This document shows positions 1 through 9,694 of a stretch of 64,000 nucleotides of DNA, piece by piece (positions within the stretch are counted from its first letter, which is position 1; each line of letters begins with the position of its first letter). The position numbers and the translations under genes were made by a program. The notes under the pieces were generated by a model, which did not search any database, had not been told where the DNA came from, and worked only from the letters and a program-made list of their open reading frames with translations. The DNA comes from [Haemophilus] felis (GTDB lineage: Bacteria; Pseudomonadota; Gammaproteobacteria; Enterobacterales; Pasteurellaceae). The DNA lies in assembly GCA_002015125.1 (NCBI GenBank), contig MUYB01000005.1, positions 1-64,000 on the forward strand, read 5' to 3'.

Positions 1-31
1 TTGTTCATTTTCAAAAATAGAGCTTAAAGCC

Positions 32-958
32 TTGAACTATAAGGCTTTAAACCACTTTTTAGCAACTATTTTGTCCATTACACCCGTCTATTTTATTTCT
101 ACTCGTAAACAATGGCAGTGCAAACATTGCCAGCATCGTTTTTCTATTACAGCAGGCACGATTTTTCAAGGTGCAAAACTTTCTTTACGTAAAATTATGT
201 TAGCCATTTTCTATTTTGCGACCGAAAGTAAAGGCTTATCCGCCATTACGTTATCAAATAAACTCAATGTACAATACAAAACTGCTTGGGTACTGCTACA
301 TAAATTTCGTGAATCCCTTGATAAAGCCAAAGATTTAACTCCGCTACATGGCGAGGTTCATATTGATGGAGCTTACACGAACTACTACATTCGCCCTAAA
401 AACTTTCGCCATAAACGTATTGATAGACGGAAGAAACGCTATCAACGTGCAGCTAATCAAGAAGTCATGAAAGGGGCTGATAGAAGTATCGTTGCTTTAG
501 TGAAGGAAGAAAATACGCAAGATATACTTCATTTAACACAACGATTGGTCAAGCCAAGCAGCACGATTCATGCTGATGAAAATCCTGCCTATGACAGCCT
601 TACCTTTTATTATGATTTATGGCGAGTAAATCATTCGCAAGAGTATCGTTCGATTGATGGTATAACGAATAATCTTGCTGAATCCTTTTTTGCACGACTA
701 CGGCGAGCAATTACAGGTGTCTATCACAAGATGAACAATAAATATCTGATGTTCTATGCAAATGAAATTGTATGGCGAGAAGATAGCCGCAGAAAAAGTG
801 TCAAAGAGAGATTTGAGCAATTACTAAAATGTTGCTTAAACACCTTACCTTCACGAGATTTTACAGGTTACTGGCAAGGCAATAAAAAAACTGAAGCACT
901 GTTTGGCTTAGCAAGTTTAACTGCTTCAAACGACTTACACTACATGAATGCAGCATAA
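32..958 (+). pseudogene. IS1595-family (ISXO2-like) transposase, probably 5'-truncated
   Basis: The protein has a zinc-ribbon half (CKHC), the SxTAGTIF-type segment and the IS1595/ISXO2 catalytic region: HIDGAY near residue 111, IHADENPAY near 188 and NNLAESFFARLRR near 221. The family moves DNA by a DDE-type reaction. The only near-terminal start is a TTG at 32, and the frame stays open to the window edge. The first CPxC pair expected of the zinc ribbon is missing before YFISTRKQWQC. A 16-base sequence at 69-84 recurs inverted at 1130-1145. I infer that 69-1145 is the insertion sequence and that an internal deletion fused its left end to the middle of the transposase. Family assignment is firm; the truncation is an inference. 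Confidence 0.7.
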
Positions 959-1145
959 ACAAAAACCGATGTACACCTTACTCAAATACCTTATGGGTAA
1001 TTTAAAATGTTTATGGTGGCTTTGCTTTATGCGGAATATGTATAAAATCTCCCGCAATGCTTCACATATATAAAAAATATCTCTTACCGCAAGAGTAAAT
1101 ATCGCCTATCTACTTGTAATGGAAGATTTGGTGTAATGGACAAAA
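69..1145. mobile_element. Candidate limits of the IS1595-type element
   Basis: TTTTGTCCATTACACC at 69-84 is matched exactly, inverted, at 1130-1145. The 1077-bp span suits a member of this family and holds the whole recognisable catalytic domain. The left repeat lies inside the open reading frame, which is odd and suggests the copy is deleted. No target duplication could be confirmed. Confidence 0.4.
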
Positions 1146-1171
1146 ATCCCAGATTTTTGTCTATTACATCA
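1130..1171. repeat. Palindrome downstream of rarA containing the IS-end sequence
   Basis: The arm at 1130-1148 (GGTGTAATGGACAAAAATC) faces a near-perfect inverted arm ending at 1171 (GATTTTTGTCTATTACATC). It lies directly downstream of the rarA stop codon. It could act as a hairpin for rarA transcripts, but it lacks a T-run after the stem. It could equally be two abutting IS ends, since the left arm equals the candidate terminal repeat. Confidence 0.5.
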
Positions 1172-1176
1172 GTTAA

Positions 1177-2514
1177 TCAATAACGCTTTTTCGGAGATTG
1201 TTGATCTTGCTCTCTCAACCAATCTAATTTTTCTTTAATTTTAATCTCCATACCTCGCTCGACAGGGAAATAATACTGAGTGCCTTTTAACGCTTCGGGG
1301 AAATAGTTTTCTCCCGCTGCGTAAGCATTAGGTTCATCATGAGCATAGCGATACTCCTTACCATAACCTAGCTCTTTCATTAGATTTGTTGGAGCATTAC
1401 GCAAATGCGTAGGCACATCATAATCAGGAGTTTCTGTTGCTTGCTTTTTGGCTTGCTTGAAGGCGGTATAAACCGCATTGCTTTTAGGTGCGACCGCAAG
1501 ATACACAATGGCTTGTGCGATAGCTCGTTCACCTTCATAAGCGCCCACTCGAGTAAAACAATCCCAAGCGGCGATAGCCACTTGCATAGCGCGAGGATCA
1601 GCATTTCCAATATCTTCTGAAGCAATGGCAAGTAAACGGCGGGCTACATAGAGCGGGTCGCCACCAGCGGTAATAATTCTCGCATACCAATATAACGCAG
1701 CGTCAGGGGAAGATCCTCGAATGGATTTATGTAGCGCAGAGATAAGATCGTAAAAACGGTCTCCACCTTTATCAAAACGTGCTTGGCGTTCCCCTAAAAC
1801 TTCTGTTAACAATGCTCGATTTAACACTTTTCCTTGCGCTGTTTCATCGGCCATATCCGCCATTAATTCAAGACTATTTAAAGCAAAACGCGCATCGCCA
1901 TTCACATATTCAGCTAATAACTGTAAGACGTTATCTTGTAGAATAAATTTTTGCTTACCCAGTCCGTTTTGTTGATGATTTAGCGCCTGAATTAAAACCT
2001 GTTGAATTTCCTCAACATTAAGGGACTTTAAGATGTAAACCTTGGCGCGCGAAAGCAAGGCGTTGTTTAATTCAAATGAAGGGTTTTCTGTAGTCGCGCC
2101 AATAAAAATAATCGTACCGTCCTCGATATGAGGTAAGAAAGCATCTTGTTGGCTTTTATTAAAGCGATGCACCTCATCAACAAATAAAATCGTGCGTTTA
2201 TCCTGTAACCGATGTTGTTTCGCTCGTTCAATAGCTTCGCGAATTTCTTTAACGCCGCTGGTTACCGCCGAAATGCGCTCAATTTCTGCATTAATGGAAT
2301 TTGCGATAATTTCTGCCAGAGTGGTTTTTCCTGTGCCAGCGGGTCCCCATAAAATCATTGAATGAATATGTTTCATTTCAACAGCTTTACGCAGAGGCTT
2401 GCCCTCCCCAACTAAATGTTGTTGTCCAACATATTCTGACAAGCTTTGAGGGCGCATTTTAGCCGCAAGAGGAGCAAACTCTTGCTCAGAAAAATCAAAG
2501 TTTAAATTAGACAT
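1177..2514 (-). CDS. rarA: Replication-associated recombination protein A (AAA+ ATPase)
   Basis: RarA (MgsA/YcaJ) is a clamp-loader-like AAA+ ATPase that acts in the cytoplasm at stalled replication forks. Visible motifs are the Walker A GPAGTGKT at residues 57-64, the Walker [10 protein letters not shown] at 109-117, and GATTENPSF (sensor 1) near 139. The C-terminal half has the conserved run around [12 protein letters not shown] and ADPRAM. At 445 residues it is full length for the family. It starts 3 bases after the lolA stop, so it probably shares a transcript with ftsK-lolA. The arrangement ftsK-lolA-rarA is common in gammaproteobacteria. Confidence 0.96.
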   Translation of the reverse strand: MSNLNFDFSEQEFAPLAAKMRPQSLSEYVGQQHLVGEGKPLRKAVEMKHIHSMILWGPAGTGKTTLAEIIANSINAEIERISAVTSGVKEIREAIERAKQHRLQDKRTILFVDEVHRFNKSQQDAFLPHIEDGTIIFIGATTENPSFELNNALLSRAKVYILKSLNVEEIQQVLIQALNHQQNGLGKQKFILQDNVLQLLAEYVNGDARFALNSLELMADMADETAQGKVLNRALLTEVLGERQARFDKGGDRFYDLISALHKSIRGSSPDAALYWYARIITAGGDPLYVARRLLAIASEDIGNADPRAMQVAIAAWDCFTRVGAYEGERAIAQAIVYLAVAPKSNAVYTAFKQAKKQATETPDYDVPTHLRNAPTNLMKELGYGKEYRYAHDEPNAYAAGENYFPEALKGTQYYFPVERGMEIKIKEKLDWLREQDQQSPKKRY

Positions 2515-2517
2515 AGG

Positions 2518-3141
2518 TTATTGAGTAGATTTACGTTGATCATCAACTTCCGTACCTTTAGGTGGATTAAATTTGAATAAATTTTCCGACAGAGGTTGAT
2601 TAGTGATATTACGCAAAATATAGCGATTCGATTGTCCGTCTTTTTCCTGTGTACTGAAATTACGCAATGTACCGTCGCTATCAATACGAATAGAGAAAGA
2701 TTGAATATTACTGTTGGCGGCTTTTGGTTTAAGGGTAAATGTGTCTCCATTTTGGCTGACTTCATATTGCTGCCAATGGCTATTATCCGTACTCGTTAAT
2801 AAAACAAAAGGCGTATTATTCACCGCATCTTTTACCCAGTTAATAGTTACTTGTTCAACAAAGGGATCATAAAACCATAGGGTTTTACCGTCGGAGATAA
2901 TTTGATTCTCTTGTGGCGCTTGACTTTCCATACGGAATAAATTCGGGCGCTTAATTTGTAACTTACCACTTCTCTCTTGTACATTTTTTCCTTGGGCATC
3001 ACTGACGGTTTGGGTATATAGCGCCGTTAGTGTTTCTACCAGTTTTAAACGCTGTTGTAATTCATCAACAGCCGTAGCAAAGGCGGCTGTACTAACGAAA
3101 CTGGCTAACAATGCGCTACATAATAATTTTGCTTTTGTCAT
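2518..3141 (-). CDS. lolA: Outer-membrane lipoprotein carrier protein LolA
   Basis: LolA is the periplasmic chaperone that takes lipoproteins from the LolCDE transporter and hands them to LolB at the outer membrane. A signal peptide of about 22 residues ends AFA before [10 protein letters not shown]. The body has the family features [16 protein letters not shown] and VEQVT. At 207 residues it is of normal length. An AGGAG ribosome-binding site lies just upstream of the ATG, and the gene follows ftsK by 12 bases and precedes rarA by 3, so an operon is likely. Confidence 0.95.
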   Translation of the reverse strand: MTKAKLLCSALLASFVSTAAFATAVDELQQRLKLVETLTALYTQTVSDAQGKNVQERSGKLQIKRPNLFRMESQAPQENQIISDGKTLWFYDPFVEQVTINWVKDAVNNTPFVLLTSTDNSHWQQYEVSQNGDTFTLKPKAANSNIQSFSIRIDSDGTLRNFSTQEKDGQSNRYILRNITNQPLSENLFKFNPPKGTEVDDQRKSTQ

Positions 3142-3153
3142 TATTTATTTCTC

Positions 3154-5901
3154 CTAATAATCTGATGTTCTGCGTCCAACCACTTCTCTTTTGCCATTAT
3201 GCACCGCAATAATGCCTTGCTCTTCCAACTGATCCATAATACGCGCGGCACGATTAAAGCCCACTTTAAATTTACGTTGAATATAAGAGGTGGATGTGTT
3301 GCCTGTACTAATCACAAAATCAACGACTTCATCAAATAAAGCATCTAATTCATCACTAGAATCCGCAGATAAACTATCCTCTTCTGCTTCATCATCTGGG
3401 CTGTCTTGAATGCCGTCAATGTAAGTTGGTTTACCTCGTGCTTTCCAATCGTCCACGACACGAGCAACTTCATCATCACTCATAAATGCGCCATGCACTC
3501 GCATTAACTCGGTAGAACCCTGTGGTGAATAAAGCATATCGCCTCGACCTAATAATGCCTCTGCGCCGCCTTGATCTAAAATAGTACGCGAATCAATTTT
3601 ACTCGCCACGGTAAAAGCAATTCGACTTGGTATATTGGCTTTAATCAAACCTGTAATTACATCTACAGAAGGACGTTGGGTTGCCAAAATTAAATGAATA
3701 CCAATGGCACGCGCTTTTTGTGCCAAACGAGCAATAAGTTCTTCCACTTGTTTACCCGCCACCATCATTAAATCTGCAAATTCATCCACAATGACCACAA
3801 TGTAATTCAGCTTTTCTAGCGGCGGTGGCATTTGATCCAGCGTATCCCCCGGTCGCCACAATGGATTTGGAATTGGCATATTTAAAGCCTCGTATTCGGC
3901 GATTTTTTCGTTATAGCCTTCAATATTGCGCACTCTTAGCGCCGATAAGAGTTGGTAGCGGCGTTCCATTTCATCCACACACCAACGCAAAGCGTTAGCC
4001 GCTTTTTTCATATCCGTAACAACATTCGTTAATAAATGCGGTATGCCATCATAAATAGAAAGCTCTACCACTTTCGGATCGATCATAATAAATTTCACAT
4101 CTTCTGGTTTAACACGATAAAGCAAGCTTAAAATCATTGTGTTAATTCCTACAGATTTCCCAGAGCCTGTTGAACCAGCCACCAGCAAATGCGGCATTTT
4201 AGCAAGATCAACAACGATTGCTTGACCGCTGATGTCTTTACCTAGCGCCATTGGTAGCAAGGCTTTCGTTTGACGGAAAGCATCGCTGTCTAGTACTTCG
4301 CGTAAACTGACCGTTTGGCGATGTACATTAGGGGTTTCAATACCAATATAAGGTTTATCGGGGATCACTTCCGCTACGCGAATGCTGCGGAACATTAAAG
4401 CTCGGGCTAAATCCGTATCAATGCTAGTAACACGAGAAGCTTTCACTCCCGGTTGAAGTTCAAGCTCATAACGAGTTACCACAGGCCCAACCAATACATC
4501 TTTTACTTCCGCTTTCACATTAAAATTACGCAACTGTTGTTCTATACGTTGAGAAGTTTCTTCAATTTCCTCTTTTGTAATGCGGTTAGCTTGAGCGGGT
4601 CTGTGCTCTAAGAGATCCAAACTTGGTAAAGGGGTGGTCGGTTTTTCCACATGAGTTGCTTTAGGTTGTAAAGCAGGATGAATCAAAGTGTCTTGATAAG
4701 ATTTATAAACCATATCTTGTTTATATTGATTATTTTCCTCAACAGTCTCAATAACCCTATTTTCCGCTGAATTATCCTCCTCTTTATCTGAAACCTGATA
4801 TTCAACGGCGCTAAGATCTGATTGTGAGAATGCTAATGAAACGGTAGATTCTGCTTCAGTATTCAACGGAGAATTTGTTATTCCTGTGTCGTATGGCACA
4901 AGGATATTTTGTGCATTCTCCACATTGCGACTTATATCTTGCACGTCCATTAAAGATATGTTGCTGTTTTGAACAGGATTTTGTTCATATCCATTCACTA
5001 CTTGGACTCTAGGTAACTCTATTGGATCTGAATTTTCTATCTCTACATCAAAATTTGGCAGATTTAAGGCAGAATCGCGATGAATTAAAGTGTTAGGTTG
5101 CTCTGAGTTTTCGTTTGCTTCCAATCCTTGAATGTTAATAAACTTCTCAATATTCACTAGTGAAGATTGCTCTTTAAGATCATGATCAGAACATTGATTT
5201 GGGTTTTGTTGTGATGGGGCTACCTCAGTTTCAAGGGTTAACGCCTGATTCGTTTCACCATCTAAAGTTTCATCTGTGAAAGCTAACTGTTCTGTAGGAG
5301 ATTCTGTTTGCGACTGGGTATTTTCCTCTGCTTTTTTCTGCATATTCAGCCAAGCAAAAAAATCTACCATTAAGTAAATAAACTCCATACCAGTGAAAAG
5401 CAAAAAGCCAGCAATGCTGCTTATTGCGCTTATCAACATTAGCCCAACAACATCTAACACAGGGAAAAGAAATTGTGCCAATAACGCCCCTAAAACACCG
5501 CCAGAAGGGTAACTCACATTGTGAGTAAACAGCATATTAAGTAGAACACAGGTGCCAGATAAGAATAAAATCAAACCTAAGATTTGTCGAAGCATTCGCC
5601 AATAGGAAAATTGTTTTTTCTTTTTGCGAAAGAGTAAATACAGGCTTAAGGCCAGTGCAGAAAATGGAATAAAGTTGCTTACATAACCGAATAAAACAAA
5701 TAACAGATCCATTAGCCAAGCACCAAACTCCCCTGTTTTGTTACTCGTTTGAGTCCAAGAAGTCGAGGTGGACCAAGAGCTATCTAAAGGCGAATAAGTT
5801 GACCAAGCTACCAATAAATACAGGGAGAGCAATAGGCTACAAATAAGTAAAAAATTAAGAATATATTGCTTAGGCGTTATTCTTTCTGTAATTGATTTCA
5901 T
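3154..5901 (-). CDS. ftsK: DNA translocase FtsK
   Basis: FtsK couples cell division to chromosome segregation: its membrane part joins the divisome and its motor pumps DNA to the dif site. The first 190 or so residues contain four or more hydrophobic segments. A low-complexity Q/N/E-rich linker follows (about 190-420). The motor carries the Walker A GSTGSGKS at about residue 576 and the Walker B IVVIVDEFADL. A C-terminal winged-helix gamma domain (about 850-915, TSYIQRKFKVGFNRAARIMDQLE) would read KOPS sites. At 915 residues the linker is much shorter than in E. coli (1329), as is usual in Pasteurellaceae. Confidence 0.97.
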   Translation of the reverse strand: MKSITERITPKQYILNFLLICSLLLSLYLLVAWSTYSPLDSSWSTSTSWTQTSNKTGEFGAWLMDLLFVLFGYVSNFIPFSALALSLYLLFRKKKKQFSYWRMLRQILGLILFLSGTCVLLNMLFTHNVSYPSGGVLGALLAQFLFPVLDVVGLMLISAISSIAGFLLFTGMEFIYLMVDFFAWLNMQKKAEENTQSQTESPTEQLAFTDETLDGETNQALTLETEVAPSQQNPNQCSDHDLKEQSSLVNIEKFINIQGLEANENSEQPNTLIHRDSALNLPNFDVEIENSDPIELPRVQVVNGYEQNPVQNSNISLMDVQDISRNVENAQNILVPYDTGITNSPLNTEAESTVSLAFSQSDLSAVEYQVSDKEEDNSAENRVIETVEENNQYKQDMVYKSYQDTLIHPALQPKATHVEKPTTPLPSLDLLEHRPAQANRITKEEIEETSQRIEQQLRNFNVKAEVKDVLVGPVVTRYELELQPGVKASRVTSIDTDLARALMFRSIRVAEVIPDKPYIGIETPNVHRQTVSLREVLDSDAFRQTKALLPMALGKDISGQAIVVDLAKMPHLLVAGSTGSGKSVGINTMILSLLYRVKPEDVKFIMIDPKVVELSIYDGIPHLLTNVVTDMKKAANALRWCVDEMERRYQLLSALRVRNIEGYNEKIAEYEALNMPIPNPLWRPGDTLDQMPPPLEKLNYIVVIVDEFADLMMVAGKQVEELIARLAQKARAIGIHLILATQRPSVDVITGLIKANIPSRIAFTVASKIDSRTILDQGGAEALLGRGDMLYSPQGSTELMRVHGAFMSDDEVARVVDDWKARGKPTYIDGIQDSPDDEAEEDSLSADSSDELDALFDEVVDFVISTGNTSTSYIQRKFKVGFNRAARIMDQLEEQGIIAVHNGKREVVGRRTSDY

Positions 5902-5905
5902 GGGA

Positions 5906-6385
5906 TTACTTCAACTGTAAAAAATGATTCTGTTTAACTTCTTCCATTACCACATAAGTACGAGTGTCATTTACACCCGGTAAGCGCAATAAGGTTGTTC
6001 CTAGTAATTTACGGTATGCGGCCATATCTGCTACGCGCGTTTTAAGTAAATAATCAAAATCACCAGAAACTAAATGACATTCCTGGATTTCATCTAATTG
6101 CTGTACGGCGGCATTAAACTCTTCAAACACATCAGGTTTACCACGAATTAAAGTGATTTCAACAATCACCAATAACGGAGAATCAAGTAACTCTGGATTT
6201 AAAATGGCGCGATAACCTAAGATAACATTTTGACGTTCAAGGCGTTTTACCCGCTCTAAACAAGGTGTCGGCGATAAGCCTACTTTTTTAGAAAGATCTA
6301 TATTAGAAATTTTTCCATTACGTTGTAGCTCATTCAAAATCTTAATATCAATTTGATCTAAGGATTTTATGCTTTTCTTTTCCAT
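5906..6385 (-). CDS. lrp: Leucine-responsive regulatory protein (Lrp/AsnC family)
   Basis: This is a DNA-binding regulator of amino-acid metabolism genes. An AsnC-type helix-turn-helix lies near the N-terminus (NGKISNIDLSKKVGLSPTPCLERVKRLE region), and the C-terminal RAM ligand domain includes GDFDYLLK and the LPGVNDTRTYVVMEEVK end. The frame extends upstream to a TTG at 6409, but the ATG at 6385 has a purine-rich AGGGG site upstream and gives the standard Lrp N-terminus MEKKSIKSLD, so I chose it. The stop is 4 bases before ftsK, the same lrp-ftsK order as in E. coli. Confidence 0.93.
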   Translation of the reverse strand: MEKKSIKSLDQIDIKILNELQRNGKISNIDLSKKVGLSPTPCLERVKRLERQNVILGYRAILNPELLDSPLLVIVEITLIRGKPDVFEEFNAAVQQLDEIQECHLVSGDFDYLLKTRVADMAAYRKLLGTTLLRLPGVNDTRTYVVMEEVKQNHFLQLK

Positions 6386-6440
6386 AATATGATTACCCCT
6401 ACATTTCAATAAACAACAGCCAAGAATAATACTACTTTAT

Positions 6441-7814
6441 CTAAAAATTATCTAATAAGGCTAAGGCATCGGATAATTTTTTGACGGTAAACACTTGCAT
6501 ATTCGCCACAACATTTTTAGGTCGATTAGCATAAGGCACGATAGCGCGTTTAAAACCATGTTTAGCGGCTTCAGCAATACGCTCTTGACCACTAGGTACT
6601 GGGCGAATTTCGCCAGCCAATCCCACTTCGCCAAACACCACTAAATCTTGTGGTAAAGGTCGATTACGAAAGCTTGAAATTAGCGCTAGCAACAATGCTA
6701 AATCAGCACTAGTTTCACTCACTTTAACGCCGCCAACCACATTGACAAATACATCTTGGTCGGACATTTGTAATCCGCCATGGCGATGCAGCACCGCTAA
6801 CAACAAAGCAAGACGATTTTGTTCTAATCCCACCGCAACACGACGAGGATTAGCCAGCATAGAATGATCCACTAAAGCTTGAATTTCCACCAATAAAGGA
6901 CGAGTACCTTCCCAAATTACCATTACCGAGCTGCCCGAGGTTTCTTCTTCCGCACGAGTTAAAAAAATCGCCGACGGATTTTTCACTTCACGCAACCCTT
7001 GTTCTGTCATGGCAAATACACCCAATTCATTCACTGCACCAAAGCGGTTTTTCTGACTGCGCAAGGTGCGATAGCGAGAATCGGCTTCACCTTCAAGCAG
7101 TATCGAACAATCGATACAATGCTCTAATACTTTAGGGCCTGCTAGCGTACCGTCTTTGGTAACGTGTCCCACCATAATAATTGCTACCTGCCGTGTTTTC
7201 GCATAACGAGTGAGGAAGGATGCACATTCACGCACCTGCGCCACACTACCGGGCGAAGACTGAATATCCGCTAAATGCATCACTTGAATAGAGTCAACGA
7301 CGATAATTTGAGGTTTTAATTGATCTGCCAGATTACAAATTTGCTCCACCGAAGTTTCGGATAGCATATTTAATTTATCTGTAGGCAATCCCAAACGTTT
7401 AGCCCGCATTGCCACCTGTTGCAAAGATTCTTCACCCGTAACATAGAGTGCAATCATTTTTTCCGCCAAACCACACATCACTTGCAACAACAGCGTACTT
7501 TTACCCGCGCCCGGATGTCCACCAATTAAAATCGCACTACCCGGTACCACACCGCCACCTAACACCCGATCCAACTCCGCAAAACCGCTTTCAAATCTCG
7601 GCGTTTCCTGCAAACTAATTTCCGATAAAGTTTGAATCTTAGCGCGTGTTTCTCCCGCATAACCACTAAAACGATCCCCTTTGCTCGACACCGAAACCAA
7701 TCTCACTTCAGAGATCGTATTCCACGCCTGACAAGCGTTACACTGTCCTTGCCAACGAGAAAACTCCGCACCACACTCATTACACACATAGGCTTTTTTC
7801 GTTGCTTTTGCCAT
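6441..7814 (-). CDS. radA: DNA repair protein RadA
   Basis: RadA is a RecA-related helicase that drives branch migration during recombinational repair and transformation. A four-cysteine zinc finger uses C11, C14, C25 and C28. The Walker A GGHPGAGKST is at 98-107, the RadA-specific KNRFG motif is near residue 250, and a Lon-protease-like C-terminal domain follows without a catalytic serine-lysine pair. At 457 residues the length is typical. In a naturally competent lineage, as the uptake signals imply, RadA would also serve transformation. Confidence 0.96.
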   Translation of the reverse strand: MAKATKKAYVCNECGAEFSRWQGQCNACQAWNTISEVRLVSVSSKGDRFSGYAGETRAKIQTLSEISLQETPRFESGFAELDRVLGGGVVPGSAILIGGHPGAGKSTLLLQVMCGLAEKMIALYVTGEESLQQVAMRAKRLGLPTDKLNMLSETSVEQICNLADQLKPQIIVVDSIQVMHLADIQSSPGSVAQVRECASFLTRYAKTRQVAIIMVGHVTKDGTLAGPKVLEHCIDCSILLEGEADSRYRTLRSQKNRFGAVNELGVFAMTEQGLREVKNPSAIFLTRAEEETSGSSVMVIWEGTRPLLVEIQALVDHSMLANPRRVAVGLEQNRLALLLAVLHRHGGLQMSDQDVFVNVVGGVKVSETSADLALLLALISSFRNRPLPQDLVVFGEVGLAGEIRPVPSGQERIAEAAKHGFKRAIVPYANRPKNVVANMQVFTVKKLSDALALLDNF

Positions 7815-7999
7815 ATTCTTTCCCTTATTTAGATTTTATCTCTGTATTCTACCTTATTTTTAGATACAACTGTTGAATAACTAAAATGCAATATTTTTTA
7901 TTTCATTGACTTAAAAATCATCATAAAACGACATTTATCAAAGCAATATCAGAAAAAAACAGGTAGAATTTGGCGATTTTTTCTAAAGGCGAGGTGAAC

Positions 8000-8911
8000 A
8001 TGTTATACGGATTTGATATCGGCGGTACAAAAATTGAACTTTCGGTGTTTAACGATAAATTAGAGCAGCTTTATAGCGAGCGGGTGCCGACGCCGCAAGC
8101 GAGTTATGAAGAATGGTTGGACGTTATTGTTAGCTTAACTAAAAAAGCAGATGAAATGTTTAACTGTAAAGGTACTGTGGGTTTAGGTATTCCCGGCTTT
8201 GTGAATCGAAATACGGGCTTAGCGGAGCTAGCCAATATTCGCGTTGCAGACAGTCGCCCAATTTTAAAAGATTTATCCGAGCGCTTGGCACGTGAAGTGC
8301 GTGCTGAAAATGATGCGAACTGCTTCGCGTTATCCGAAGCTTGGGCGGAAGAAAATAAAGAATATCCTTGTGTATTGGGGTTGATTTTAGGTACTGGTTT
8401 TGGCGGTGGAATTGTATTTGAAGGCAAAGTGCATTCGGGTCAATCTGGTATGGCTGGTGAATTAGGGCATATGCAACTGAATTATCACGCGCTGAAATTA
8501 TTGGGCTGGGATAAAGCGCCCATCTATGATTGCGGTTGTGGCAATCGCGCTTGCTTGGATAATTATTTATCAGGGCGTGGCTTTGAAATGTTATATCGCG
8601 ATTTAAAAGGTGAGGCTTTAAAAGCAAAAGAAATCATCTCTCGTTTTTACGCAGGCGATAAAACTGCTGTTGAATTTGTGGAGTTTTTTATTGAACTTTG
8701 TGCAGTTTCCCTTGCTAATATTATTACCGCCTTTGATCCAAATGTGTTGGTGCTCGGCGGTGGTTTATCCAACTTTGATTATCTCTACGAGGCGCTACCG
8801 CGCGCGCTGCCAACACATTTATTACGCAGCGCAAAAGTACCTTTAATTAAGAAAGCAAAATATGGTGACTCTGGCGGTGTGCGTGGCGCCGCAGCGTTAT
8901 TCTTGAAATAA
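8000..8911 (+). CDS. nagK: N-acetyl-D-glucosamine kinase (ROK family)
   Basis: NagK phosphorylates N-acetylglucosamine to GlcNAc-6-phosphate in the cytoplasm, feeding amino-sugar catabolism or cell-wall recycling. The N-terminus has the ROK phosphate-binding DIGGTK. The [13 protein letters not shown] and [10 protein letters not shown] segments match E. coli NagK closely. The zinc-binding [18 protein letters not shown] stretch sits near residues 177-194. An upstream in-frame start exists at 7970, but the ATG at 8000 follows a GGCGAGGTG site and gives the family N-terminus MLYGFDIGG. nagC, the matching regulator family, lies 5 kb downstream. Confidence 0.93.
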   Translation: MLYGFDIGGTKIELSVFNDKLEQLYSERVPTPQASYEEWLDVIVSLTKKADEMFNCKGTVGLGIPGFVNRNTGLAELANIRVADSRPILKDLSERLAREVRAENDANCFALSEAWAEENKEYPCVLGLILGTGFGGGIVFEGKVHSGQSGMAGELGHMQLNYHALKLLGWDKAPIYDCGCGNRACLDNYLSGRGFEMLYRDLKGEALKAKEIISRFYAGDKTAVEFVEFFIELCAVSLANIITAFDPNVLVLGGGLSNFDYLYEALPRALPTHLLRSAKVPLIKKAKYGDSGGVRGAAALFLK

Positions 8912-8931
8912 CAGATCTTTAACTATTCATC

Positions 8932-8964
8932 AAAAGTGCGGTAGAATGCGCCGCACTTTTTTGT
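8932..8964 (+). terminator. Intrinsic terminator after nagK made of paired uptake signals
   Basis: The stem AAAAGTGCGG (8932-8941) pairs with CCGCACTTTT (8951-8960), followed by further Ts. The left arm contains a full Haemophilus uptake signal AAGTGCGGT. Confidence 0.85.
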
Positions 8965-8992
8965 TTTTCATCTATTTAATTTAAGGAACATT

Positions 8993-9628
8993 ATGAAAAC
9001 TCTTACCAAACTAACGATTCTTTCATTCAGTGTTTTATTAGCCGCTTGTACGAATAGCTCAATGTTAGCACCGACAACTGCCAAATCAAATACCAAAGCT
9101 GCTGAGTCTGAAACATCAAAGAAAATTGCGCAGTTAGAAACACAGGCGAAAACCCTTAAACATTTTCAATATATTCATAACAATGAAAATTACGATGTTT
9201 ATTTGTCCACTCAGCCTGAATTTATTCAGCTTTCTACAGCAAAAGGAATTAAGAAGTTTTTCTACAAAAATGGAAAACTCATCGCAAACCAAGAGCATAA
9301 TCAAATTAAGTTCTTTAACGCCGAACACAAACCAGATCAAGCATTACTCAAAGAAAGTCAATTACTGCTAAATTTATTTAGCTACAATAAAGCAGATAAA
9401 GGAATTGATCGTATTAACACTGGCGATGAAGCCAAAGTAAACTATTTGTGTATTAGTAAAATTCAACAAGTTGCACAAACTAAACGAGTATTCCGTAGCC
9501 CAGAAAATGCAATTGTTAAAGCCAATTTATTAAAAGGTATCGTTCGTTTAAATGGCAATCAATATTATCATTTAGAATGTAACATCTCCGACAATCAAGT
9601 CTCTAAACTGAGTTTAATCAGTAAGTAA
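8993..9628 (+). CDS. Putative lipoprotein of unknown function
   Basis: The N-terminus is a lipoprotein signal: MKTLTK, a hydrophobic core, then the lipobox LAAC with Cys19. The next 35 residues are Ser/Thr/Ala/Lys-rich, like a flexible linker, followed by a probably folded domain to residue 211 that I do not recognise. Only two further cysteines are seen, at C153 and C197 by rough count. It stands between two terminators (8932-8964 and 9633-9666), so it is probably transcribed alone. An AAGGA ribosome-binding site precedes the ATG. Confidence 0.8.
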   Translation: MKTLTKLTILSFSVLLAACTNSSMLAPTTAKSNTKAAESETSKKIAQLETQAKTLKHFQYIHNNENYDVYLSTQPEFIQLSTAKGIKKFFYKNGKLIANQEHNQIKFFNAEHKPDQALLKESQLLLNLFSYNKADKGIDRINTGDEAKVNYLCISKIQQVAQTKRVFRSPENAIVKANLLKGIVRLNGNQYYHLECNISDNQVSKLSLISK

Positions 9629-9632
9629 GTGA

Positions 9633-9666
9633 AAAAAGTGCGGTAATCTCACCGCACTTTTAGTTT
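9633..9666 (+). terminator. Intrinsic terminator of paired uptake signals
   Basis: AAAAGTGCGGT (9633-9643) pairs with ACCGCACTTTT (9650-9660) around a 6-base loop. Both arms are complete AAGTGCGGT uptake signals in opposite orientation, the dual-use terminator common in Haemophilus. It directly follows the lipoprotein gene. Confidence 0.88.
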
Positions 9667-9694
9667 TGGGTCGATTATTTAAGAGGGTTATCTA

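Noticed and set aside
1130..1171. Palindrome as a standard rarA terminator
   Set aside because: The stem is not followed by a T-run in the rarA direction, and one arm equals the candidate IS end, so an IS origin is as likely.
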